Source: Treponema sp. (GTDB lineage Bacteria > Spirochaetota > Spirochaetia > Treponematales > Breznakiellaceae). From it: 10,500 nt of DNA. Below, one piece after another: positions 5,711 to 10,500 of the stretch. The notes beneath the pieces are model-generated. The model was not told the DNA's origin, did not search any database, and saw only the letters and a program-made list of their open reading frames with translations. The translations under genes and the position numbers were made by a program. Location: the NCBI GenBank assembly GCA_009786675.1, contig WQRP01000026.1, positions 1 through 10,500 on the forward strand, given 5' to 3'. Within the stretch, counting starts at the first letter, position 1. Each line of letters begins with the position of its first letter.

Positions 5711-6499
5711 CTAGTTTTCCCTGCGCGCCCAGGCCTCGCCGAAGCCGGCGCTTCCAAGCCGCCTGGCGACCTCCTGCATTTCAGCCGCCGGCACGCCGGG
5801 GATGACCACCCGGTACATGCTGCCGAACATCTCGAACGCCGGCTGGAAGCCAGCCGACCTAAGCTGGTCGAAGGAATTCCGGGCAAGCGCGGTCCTGGCA
5901 AAGGAGCCCACCTGCACCCTGTAAACGCCCGGGCCGTCGGGCGCAGGCATCCTTGGGGTAATGACCGCCGGATCCCCGCTCGCACGCAACCTCGGCGCCG
6001 CCTGGGCGACCGGAGCGGGGGCGGGAGCCGGGGTCAGGGCGACGGGGCCCAAAGCCGGGGCCACGGGGGTCGGAACCGGGGCGGCGGGAGCCAATGCCTG
6101 GACTATCTGGCCGACCGTGCCCGTGGGTATCTCGATGACGCGCTCCTCGCCGTTTATCGTGACGACAAGCCTTATGGACACCTCCTGGGAACCAGGGGGA
6201 AGGTAAACAGTGGCGGCCAAGGGCTGCCCGGCGGGGGCCTCGGCCGGGGATTCGTCCGGAGATCCGGTGGGAGCCCAGGTGACGCCGTTGTTCGGCAGGT
6301 CGGGGTTGGGGCTAGGCGGCACCACCGTGCGGACGGGGGCCCAGACGTGCGACGGCTCGACCCCGGCGGGATCCAAGGGAACTAGCTCGGCGACCGCGCC
6401 TTCAAGGTATTCGATATAGTCGACCCCGGCCAACCCGGGAACGGAGGGAACCAGGGCAAAAACGGCACAGGCCAGAAAGGGCATAAAAAAACGCTTCAT
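5711..6499 (-). CDS. Secreted SPOR-domain protein with Pro/Ala-rich linker
   Basis: This 262-residue exported protein opens with a signal peptide (MKRFFMPFLACAVFALVPSV, cleavage probably near Gly-Leu-Ala-Gly, residues 22-25). A segment resembling a small beta domain follows (about 95-130, ATVYLPPGSQEVSIRLVVTI). Residues about 137-169 are a Pro/Ala/Val linker. The C-terminal SPOR domain (about 191-260) begins GVYRVQVGSFARTALARNSF and continues with MYRVVIPGVP and EVARRLGSAGFGEAW. SPOR domains bind septal peptidoglycan that lacks stem peptides, so a periplasmic role at division or cell-wall sites is expected. ATG 6499 is preferred to an earlier start at 6526 because GAGAGGAAAAAG lies just upstream and the signal peptide begins there. 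It has its own promoter and runs into ecfT with a 2-base gap, an unexpected pairing with a transporter operon. Confidence 0.85.
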   Translation of the reverse strand: MKRFFMPFLACAVFALVPSVPGLAGVDYIEYLEGAVAELVPLDPAGVEPSHVWAPVRTVVPPSPNPDLPNNGVTWAPTGSPDESPAEAPAGQPLAATVYLPPGSQEVSIRLVVTINGEERVIEIPTGTVGQIVQALAPAAPVPTPVAPALGPVALTPAPAPAPVAQAAPRLRASGDPAVITPRMPAPDGPGVYRVQVGSFARTALARNSFDQLRSAGFQPAFEMFGSMYRVVIPGVPAAEMQEVARRLGSAGFGEAWARREN

Positions 6500-6549
6500 T
6501 ATACTTTTTCCTCTCAAGTTTCGCATTTTTGTGCGCTACAAAAAGTATA
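6500..6549. repeat. 10-bp inverted repeat spanning the SPOR gene promoter and ribosome site
   Basis: TATACTTTTT (6500-6509) and AAAAAGTATA (6540-6549) are perfect reverse complements 30 bases apart. One arm contains the proposed -10 box (6544-6549) and the other abuts the ATG of the SPOR gene and its ribosome site. This could be a two-site operator, or, if transcription starts farther upstream, a long hairpin that hides the ribosome site. Confidence 0.4.
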
Positions 6550-6573
6550 GTCAATCCAGGGCCATAAATCCAA
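6544..6573 (-). promoter_or_regulatory. Putative promoter for the SPOR gene and ECF operon
   Basis: On the minus strand TTGGAT (6573-6568) and TATACT (6549-6544) are 18 bases apart. An alternative is TTGACT (6552-6547), 17 bases before a CAAAAT box. The 102-base gap between the methyltransferase stop and the SPOR ATG is AT-rich compared with the genes, as promoters are here. Genes from the SPOR protein through the hydrolase have small gaps or overlaps (except 90 bases before the S component) and could all depend on this site. Confidence 0.5.
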
Positions 6574-6601
6574 CGAAACGATTTTTTTTCGACCGCGCCC
6601 G

Positions 6602-7471
6602 CTAGCCCAAGCGCCTGGCCTTTACCAGCATGACGTCGCCGGCCCCGAGAAGCTTTACCGCCCTGTCGGCGACGCGCTTGACCGGCCCGGGCGCGGTCCC
6701 CACGGCAAGCCCCCCCCAGGTGTACACCCCAAGGGTGGCAAAGCCCCGGTCCCCAAGCATCGCCCTTAGGGTCCGCGCCGAGAAAAGGTACAGGTGGTCG
6801 AAGATCGCCGCCCGCCACCGGCCGCCGAACAGACGCGCCTGGAAACCGTCGATGTTCGGGGTGGTCAAAAGGAAATACCCGCCGGGGGACAGTATCCTGG
6901 CGACCTCGCGGATAAATTCCCCAGGCCTGTTAAGGTGCTCGATTAGGTGGGAGGCAAGCACCAGGTCGAAGGACGCGGCCGGGAAGGCGCAGTCCTCGAC
7001 CGTCGCGCGGCGCACGTCAAGCCCCCGCCTCTGGCGGGCGTATTCCGCCGAGGGGGAGATTTCCGCCCCGGTCGCCCGCCAGCCCCTGCCCCGCAGAAAG
7101 GCCAGCAGAGCCCCGGTGGCGCAGCCGACGTCCAGAACCCTGGGGCCGCCAGGGATCCGCCCCATCAGTTCCCGCTCCATCCCCAAAAAGCCCGCGTCGG
7201 CAAGGCCGAGACGCTGCAAGGCCAGAAAGCTTTCCTCGTTCTCGATTTCGTAGGCAAGGTACTCGTCCCCGTAGCGACCCATCACGCTTTCGGCGACCGG
7301 CTGGGGGTTTACCTGCACCAGGCCGCAGCCGGCGCACCTGACGTAGGAAAAGCCCTCGCAGGAAAGGGAGGGGACGAAGCGGTCGCCGCCGCACAGGGCG
7401 CAGGGGACGGGTCTCCGTTCCTCGTCCGCGACCGGCGTGGACCAGGTTTTGCAGGCGCGGAGCGGGCTCAC
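6602..7471 (-). CDS. Class I SAM-dependent methyltransferase with N-terminal Cys4 segment
   Basis: This 289-residue cytosolic enzyme has a zinc-ribbon-like N-terminus with C24-x2-C27 (CALCGG) and C46-x2-C49 (CAGCGL). A class I Rossmann methyltransferase domain follows: motif I VLDVGCATGALL (112-123), the acidic residue of motif II in TGAEISP, an FDLVLASHLIEHL segment (168-180) and ILSPGGYFLLTTPN (193-206). The Cys4 plus methyltransferase arrangement is common in enzymes acting on small molecules, sugars or surface polymers, so the substrate cannot be fixed. The start is GTG 7471, which overlaps the stop of the LytM-like gene as GTGA (7468-7471), a sign of coupled translation. It is the last gene of this three-gene envelope operon. 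Confidence 0.85.
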   Translation of the reverse strand: MSPLRACKTWSTPVADEERRPVPCALCGGDRFVPSLSCEGFSYVRCAGCGLVQVNPQPVAESVMGRYGDEYLAYEIENEESFLALQRLGLADAGFLGMERELMGRIPGGPRVLDVGCATGALLAFLRGRGWRATGAEISPSAEYARQRRGLDVRRATVEDCAFPAASFDLVLASHLIEHLNRPGEFIREVARILSPGGYFLLTTPNIDGFQARLFGGRWRAAIFDHLYLFSARTLRAMLGDRGFATLGVYTWGGLAVGTAPGPVKRVADRAVKLLGAGDVMLVKARRLG

Positions 7472-8334
7472 TCGACGAAAAAATGGGCGACGACGCTGCT
7501 TGAGTTGCCGGCGATATCCTGCACGATTACCTCCAGGATGGCCTGGCCGCGGTTAAGCCACACCTCGCCGGCCTCGAAGGCGGGGAACTGGGCGTAAACG
7601 CTCCGCGCCGGCCCCCGGTTTACCAGCAGAACCCCGTCCCTGGCGCTTATTGTCTCCAACGAAAGCCGGCCGACCTCGATCCCGTTCACCGAGCTTATAA
7701 TCCGGTGGGGGGCAAGAAAGCTGCCCCTGTTGCCGGACAGGGCGTCGGTGGCGTTGACGACGATTCCGTGCATACCCTGGGCCACGCCCTGGCCGACGCC
7801 AACCAACACGCCGGCCTCGTTCATAAGCTGCACCCCGTGTATCTGCGGGTTAAGCGCGTCCGGGAAAGGGGCGAGAACCATCGCCGGGTTGACCCAGCGG
7901 CGTTCCCTGCGATCGAACAGCATGAAGTAACAGCCCTCCCGGTCCGACCACCCGGAGGCGCCCGCGACGGCCAAGGGCTCGCCCTGGCTCACCCTTGGCC
8001 CGGAGGCGCCGTAGCGGGCCCGGTAACGGGCCCGGTAACGGGCGTACACGCTGACCAGGCCGTTGCCGTGGTCCACCGCCGTCCATTCCCCAAGGGGGGA
8101 CGGAAACCTTGACGCGCCGCCGTTCGAGCCGGAGGACGTGAAAATCACCTCCCCGTCGCCCGAGGCAAGCACCTCGCCGCCGCCGGCCAGCACGACGCCG
8201 ACCGCCGGCCTTCCGCGATCGTTGAAACCGAAATTGCGGACCACCGTAGCGTCCGGCAGGGGCCATTCCATGGCGGACGCCGCGACGCCCGCCACGGACG
8301 CCGCCAAAAACGCGAGAAAAACCCTGGCTCTCAT
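7468..8334 (-). CDS. Exported LytM/M23-like protein lacking metal ligands
   Basis: The 288-residue protein begins with a signal peptide (MRARVFLAFLAASVAGVAAS). Residues about 30-155 follow the M23 endopeptidase pattern: GEVLASGDGEVIFTSSGSNG, then WTAVDHGNGLVSVYARY, then a turn and FMLFDRR. The catalytic positions are lost: the first HxxxD motif reads AVGVVLA, the YAHL motif reads YARY, and HLHF is replaced by CYFMLF. It should therefore bind peptidoglycan or a partner but not cut, like the regulatory LytM proteins EnvC and NlpD of other bacteria. A C-terminal half of about 130 residues, probably beta-rich, ends in VIVQDIAGNSSSVVAHFFVE. The start ATG 8334 has GGAGAG 5 bases upstream and overlaps the preceding stop as ATGA. 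A short in-frame tandem repeat (RARY) lies at residues 101-108. Confidence 0.8.
   Translation of the reverse strand: MRARVFLAFLAASVAGVAASAMEWPLPDATVVRNFGFNDRGRPAVGVVLAGGGEVLASGDGEVIFTSSGSNGGASRFPSPLGEWTAVDHGNGLVSVYARYRARYRARYGASGPRVSQGEPLAVAGASGWSDREGCYFMLFDRRERRWVNPAMVLAPFPDALNPQIHGVQLMNEAGVLVGVGQGVAQGMHGIVVNATDALSGNRGSFLAPHRIISSVNGIEVGRLSLETISARDGVLLVNRGPARSVYAQFPAFEAGEVWLNRGQAILEVIVQDIAGNSSSVVAHFFVE
8014..8047. repeat. 12-bp in-frame tandem repeat in the LytM-like gene
   Basis: The unit CGGGCCCGGTAA occurs twice in full (8015-8026 and 8027-8038), with a partial third copy after it (CGGGCGTAC). On the coding strand it gives RYRARYRARYGA. As the unit is a multiple of three, copy changes would lengthen or shorten the loop without breaking the gene. 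It lies exactly where the catalytic YAHL loop of active M23 enzymes would be. Confidence 0.65.
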
Positions 8335-9440
8335 CTTCTCTCCAAATCAAAGGCAACCATGGCCTGTCCCCCGCCGACAATCAGCCGGGAACCCATCCTT
8401 CCCAGGAAAACGTCCTCGCCCCTGAACGGGGCGCGTATCACGACCCTTGGCGTCCTGCCGGAAGTCCGTATCCCGACAAGGTAGTTCCCGTCGCCCCCGG
8501 GGCGCGAGAAAACGGCGAACATCAGCCCCTGTCCCCCGGAGCCGTCCAGGGCGCGAAGCTCCCCGTCCAGTTCCACGTTCCGGGTAAGCCGCGAGCCGGT
8601 GTCGTAGATCCCCAGCCCGCCGCGCCGCTCGAAGACGACGTGGCGGTCGTTCTCGACGAAGGCGACGTGCACCGGGCGGCGGAAGCCCTCGCCCAGGAAC
8701 TCATGGTAAACCACCCTGTAGTCCCCGGCGCTGGCCCCGAAGCGCTCCAGGAACAGGAAACGCTGGCTGTCTATGCCGGAAACAATCGCGAGCCGCGAGC
8801 CGTCGGCGGAAATGGCCACCCCCAGGATCACCGAGAAGCGCGAGCCTCCCGGGTCGAACGAGAACACCTGCCTGCCGGAGTCGTCCACCAGCACGACCAT
8901 GCCGTCCAGAAGTCCGGCCAGGAGCAGCCCGGCCGCCGCGTCCATGCTGGTAACCGGGCTGGGAAAGTCGAAGACCCACAGCGCCCGGCCGGAATCGTCC
9001 ATCCTGTAGACGGAGTCCTGCCCGCTTCCCACGACGAAAGTCCTTCCGTCCAGAAAGAAGGGATAGCCGCCAGGGTCGTCGATGACAAACAGAGCCCCGC
9101 CGTCGGCGGCGTAAACGGCGACGCTTTCCAGCTCCCCGTCGAACTCGGCCCAGCGTTCAGGCGAAATCGAGACCTGGCCGGTCCTTGGCCTGTTAAGCGG
9201 AAAGCGACCGTCCATTTCGACATAGCCGAAACGGCCGTCCAGGGCAAAGGGCAGAGCCCGGGGAACTACGCCCGGCGGGGTCACGGGATCCCCGAAACGT
9301 ACCGGCTCGCCCGACTCCAGCGAGCTTAGCCAGCGCGGAACCAGAACCGTCTCCTGGGAAACCGGGCGAACCGCCGCCACGCTATACACGATAAAAACCG
9401 CCACTACGGCGATCAGGCCTTTTCTTCTTTTCTCTGACAT
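8331..9440 (-). CDS. Membrane-anchored propeller-like (WD40/PQQ-style) periplasmic protein
   Basis: This 369-residue protein has a short basic N-terminus (MSEKRRKG), one transmembrane segment at about 8-24 (LIAVVAVFIVYSVAAV) and a large outer part. That part is built of repeating beta-blade-like units: VVLVDDSGRQVFSFDPGG, VAISADGSRLAIVSGID, VAFVENDRHVVFERRGGLG and GNYLVGIRTSGRTP, the style of WD40 or PQQ propellers. It probably serves as a scaffold or sensor in the periplasm. ATG 9440 is chosen because the hydrophobic anchor follows directly; a TTG at 9476 is possible. No Shine-Dalgarno precedes ATG 9440 and the promoter sits only 12 bases before it. Its stop overlaps the LytM-like start (ATGA, 8331-8334), so the two are expected to work together. 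The exact family is not recognised. Confidence 0.75.
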   Translation of the reverse strand: MSEKRRKGLIAVVAVFIVYSVAAVRPVSQETVLVPRWLSSLESGEPVRFGDPVTPPGVVPRALPFALDGRFGYVEMDGRFPLNRPRTGQVSISPERWAEFDGELESVAVYAADGGALFVIDDPGGYPFFLDGRTFVVGSGQDSVYRMDDSGRALWVFDFPSPVTSMDAAAGLLLAGLLDGMVVLVDDSGRQVFSFDPGGSRFSVILGVAISADGSRLAIVSGIDSQRFLFLERFGASAGDYRVVYHEFLGEGFRRPVHVAFVENDRHVVFERRGGLGIYDTGSRLTRNVELDGELRALDGSGGQGLMFAVFSRPGGDGNYLVGIRTSGRTPRVVIRAPFRGEDVFLGRMGSRLIVGGGQAMVAFDLERR

Positions 9441-9452
9441 GGTGGTGGGTAC

Positions 9453-9481
9453 ATTGTACCGGGGAGCGCCCGGCAAGGCAA
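9453..9481 (-). promoter_or_regulatory. Promoter of the propeller/LytM/methyltransferase operon, predicting a near-leaderless mRNA
   Basis: TTGCCT (9481-9476) and TACAAT (9458-9453) are 17 bases apart on the minus strand. Only 12 bases separate the -10 box from ATG 9440, so the transcript would start about 4-6 bases before the start codon. This agrees with the absence of a Shine-Dalgarno sequence there. Confidence 0.5.
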
Positions 9482-9518
9482 GCCTGGCGCCGCCTATCCA
9501 GCACCAGGGTTGCCTTGC
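9473..9518. repeat. Long imperfect hairpin between the lipoprotein and propeller genes
   Basis: Bases 9473-9490 and 9501-9518 pair over 18 positions, with one mismatch and one G-T pair (left arm GCAAGGCAAGCCTGGCGC) around a 10-base loop. It lies 9 bases after the lipoprotein stop (9527). No T-run follows on the minus strand, so it would be an unusual terminator; it could stabilise the lipoprotein mRNA 3' end. It also covers the -35 box of the next promoter, so protein binding here could control that operon. Confidence 0.6.
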
Positions 9519-9526
9519 GGGTCATT

Positions 9527-10102
9527 TTAGAACATAAAGAAACGGACGGCGCTCATCCATCGGATTTCGTCAAACCTGGACTCAAAATCAGGTGAAATTG
9601 CAACATCAAAGTCCACCGTTATAAGATTATGAAATCCTGGGGCGGCAGGAGGGGGTACCGCCGATCTTGTCAACGTCAACAGAACTTCGACGTTGTTCCC
9701 GGATTGCCTTGCCGAGACGCCAGTTACCGACACGGTTCTTTGCGGATCGCCGCCGCCAGAACGGGGCTGCAAGTCAACACTACCAGGCTGAAGCCAGGCC
9801 AGATCGGCCGGGGTAATGCTGACGGGGTTTCCGCTAAAAACGCCGGTAGTGCCAAGCGGCGGCCTGGTTACCGGCGAAAACGTCAGGGTCAACACTGCAC
9901 CAGTTAAGGTGTCCCCTTCCCAAGCATTCGCCAAACTGAAGTGCTCGGCAGTCCTAAAAGATATTTCTATCTCGTTTGGATACGGGCCCAAATCGACCGG
10001 CGGAGGCGCGACCCAATCGTCAACGTCGTCGCCGTTACCGCACCCAACAACCGCCATTCCGAACGCCACCAGCATTGCCAGTCCAAAACCGTTCTTTGCC
10101 AT
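9527..10102 (-). CDS. Lipoprotein of unknown function
   Basis: The 191-residue protein starts MAKNGFGLAMLVAFGMAVVG followed by Cys21, a clear lipoprotein signal with lipobox VVGC. After an acidic stretch (GNGDDVDD) and a proline-rich spacer (WVAPPPVDLGPYP) the mature part looks beta-rich: NEIEISFRTAEHF, TLTGAVLTLTFSPV and VEVLLTLTRS, with several Pro/Gly loops. It should be lipid-anchored in the envelope. I recognise no family. The start is ATG 10102, with AAGGAG 8 bases upstream; a start at 10150 would place the lipobox too deep. Codon use is less GC-rich than in the genes downstream. The hairpin after the stop and the separate promoter of the next gene suggest it is its own transcription unit. 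Confidence 0.75.
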   Translation of the reverse strand: MAKNGFGLAMLVAFGMAVVGCGNGDDVDDWVAPPPVDLGPYPNEIEISFRTAEHFSLANAWEGDTLTGAVLTLTFSPVTRPPLGTTGVFSGNPVSITPADLAWLQPGSVDLQPRSGGGDPQRTVSVTGVSARQSGNNVEVLLTLTRSAVPPPAAPGFHNLITVDFDVAISPDFESRFDEIRWMSAVRFFMF

Positions 10103-10140
10103 CGTCTGCTCCTTTGCCGCCCCTTGGCACGGGGCAAGAA

Positions 10141-10149
10141 AATATATCA
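10141..10149 (-). promoter_or_regulatory. Extended -10 promoter of the lipoprotein gene
   Basis: TGATATATT on the minus strand is an extended -10 element (TG, one base, TATATT). Transcription would begin near 10134 and leave a leader of about 32 bases before ATG 10102. No good -35 box is seen at the proper distance, which extended -10 promoters tolerate. Confidence 0.4.
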
Positions 10150-10181
10150 ACAGCCCATACGAGCCATTACCCCGGGGAACT

Positions 10182-10221
10182 GGGACGGAACCGTCCCGCG
10201 CGCCTTCGACCGGCGCTTTTT
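10182..10221 (+). terminator. Hairpins with a T-run, terminator-like on the plus strand
   Basis: GGGACGG and CCGTCCC (10182-10197) form a tight stem, followed by GCGCC, 7-base loop, GGCGC (10200-10216) and five T (10217-10221). The geometry is that of a factor-independent terminator read on the plus strand. No plus-strand gene ends here, so its role is unclear; it may stop antisense transcription through the lipoprotein gene. In the lipoprotein direction no T-run follows. Confidence 0.3.
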
Positions 10222-10340
10222 GGCGAGAAAAACAAGTATCGGAAACATGCCCAAGGAACCAGACCCAAGTGCCGTCAGCGACAAAAAGGACAAAACTCGG
10301 GCTGTTTTTTTTAGGAAATAATGGGCGAATTTATGTGTGT

Positions 10341-10369
10341 GTGTTACCAGAAACGGAGGAAATTGTCAA
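10341..10369 (-). promoter_or_regulatory. Second TTGACA element with GT-repeat at its -10 region
   Basis: A perfect TTGACA (10369-10364) occurs on the minus strand within a 24-bp element (10347-10370) that is repeated at 10433-10456. The hexamer 17 bases further on is TAACAC, a weak -10, and overlaps a TG dinucleotide run (10335-10344). It may be an inefficient or regulated promoter for the lipoprotein gene. Confidence 0.3.
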
Positions 10370-10456
10370 GTGGGTAGCTTCGTGGTTTTTCCGCCGTGTT
10401 CCGAACATCATCTGCATATGTCCACGATTGTGCCAGGAACCGGGGGAAATGTCAAG
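10347..10456. repeat. Pair of 24-bp direct repeats upstream of the lipoprotein gene
   Basis: Bases 10347-10370 and 10433-10456 agree at 19 of 24 positions (both start CCAG and end TGTCAAG). They are 86 bases apart, start to start. On the minus strand each unit is TTGACA followed by a pyrimidine-rich TTTCC-type stretch and CTGG. They may be duplicated promoters or binding sites for one regulator. Apart from these elements, 10150-10450 contains no gene that I can support. Confidence 0.45.
10427..10455 (-). promoter_or_regulatory. Putative sigma-70 promoter TTGACA-17-CACAAT
   Basis: TTGACA (10455-10450) and CACAAT (10432-10427) are exactly 17 bases apart on the minus strand, pointing toward the lipoprotein gene about 320 bases away. 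If used, it would give a long leader. The -35 box is the copy of the 24-bp direct repeat nearest the right edge. Confidence 0.4.
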
Positions 10457-10500
10457 CGGTATTTTCGGGGGAACTCGACAGGAACAGGTCCATAGCAATT
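10452..10500 (-). CDS. Possible C-terminal tail of a gene entering from the right edge
   Basis: On the minus strand one frame is open from the window edge and reads IAMDLFLSSSPENTA before a TGA at 10454-10452. The composition is plausible for a protein end, but 15 residues prove nothing, and the stop overlaps the TTGACA box. It could equally be noncoding. Confidence 0.25.
   Translation of the reverse strand, partial: IAMDLFLSSSPENTA

Noticed and set aside
5113..5985. Long minus-strand open frame of 290 codons across ecfT and the SPOR gene
   Set aside because: It is very rich in Arg, Pro and Gly as expected of an out-of-frame reading of GC-rich genes, while the two other frames encode clear EcfT and SPOR motifs.
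8640..9329. Plus-strand open frame of 229 codons opposite the propeller gene
   Set aside because: The minus strand has the signal-anchor, the blade-like pattern and the ATGA coupling; the plus-strand product has no recognisable feature.
10415..10438. Possible sigma-54 promoter (TGGCAC) on the minus strand near the right edge
   Set aside because: The required GC of the -12 element is missing: TGGAC stands where TTGC is expected.

Overview
The window is a GC-rich bacterial chromosome segment. It shows ten consecutive minus-strand genes, a short plus-strand islet of two unusual genes, and the 5' end of a divergent secA at the left edge. The envelope gene set (lipoprotein, membrane-anchored beta-propeller-like protein, LytM-like factor, SPOR protein) shows a Gram-negative-type cell. 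The style of these proteins reminds me of spirochaetes of the Treponema group, but that is an impression from protein features and no marker gene in the window proves it.

Left part (1-1524). SecA begins at 309 and runs off the left edge, cut just before its Walker A motif. Facing the other way, 545-835 encodes a 96-residue protein that I recognise as the DUF6948-type family seen in gut bacteria and phages. It is followed by a glycine/serine/aromatic repeat gene (933-1524) that is split over two reading frames. These two genes are the only clear plus-strand genes, are flanked by AT-richer DNA, and look like a small accessory module. The repeat gene ends on the same bases (1521-1524) as the convergent hydrolase gene.

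Middle part (1521-5708, minus strand). A dedicated energy-coupling-factor (ECF) vitamin/metal-type importer lies in the order T, A1, A2, S, followed by a COG2159-type amidohydrolase whose start overlaps the S-component gene. The genes are tightly spaced or overlapping. EcfT has no ATG, GTG or TTG that includes its conserved N-terminus and probably starts at CTG 5708. The two ATPases are asymmetric: A1 keeps the LSGGQ signature but lacks the Q-loop Gln and the H-loop His, while A2 keeps those residues but has a degraded signature (LCKADR). Assembled as a dimer this predicts one normal and one degenerate ATP site.

Right part (5711-10102, minus strand). A lipoprotein gene is followed by an envelope operon: a membrane-anchored propeller-like protein, a LytM/M23-like protein that has lost its metal ligands, and a SAM methyltransferase with an N-terminal Cys4 zinc-ribbon-like segment. 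These last three are joined by ATGA and GTGA overlaps. A SPOR-domain protein with its own promoter then leads directly into ecfT. A degenerate LytM protein and a SPOR protein suggest work on peptidoglycan or cell division, with the LytM protein acting as a regulator and not as an enzyme. The last 400 bases hold no complete gene: they contain two copies of a 24-bp element that each carry a TTGACA box, hairpins, and perhaps the tail of another minus-strand gene.
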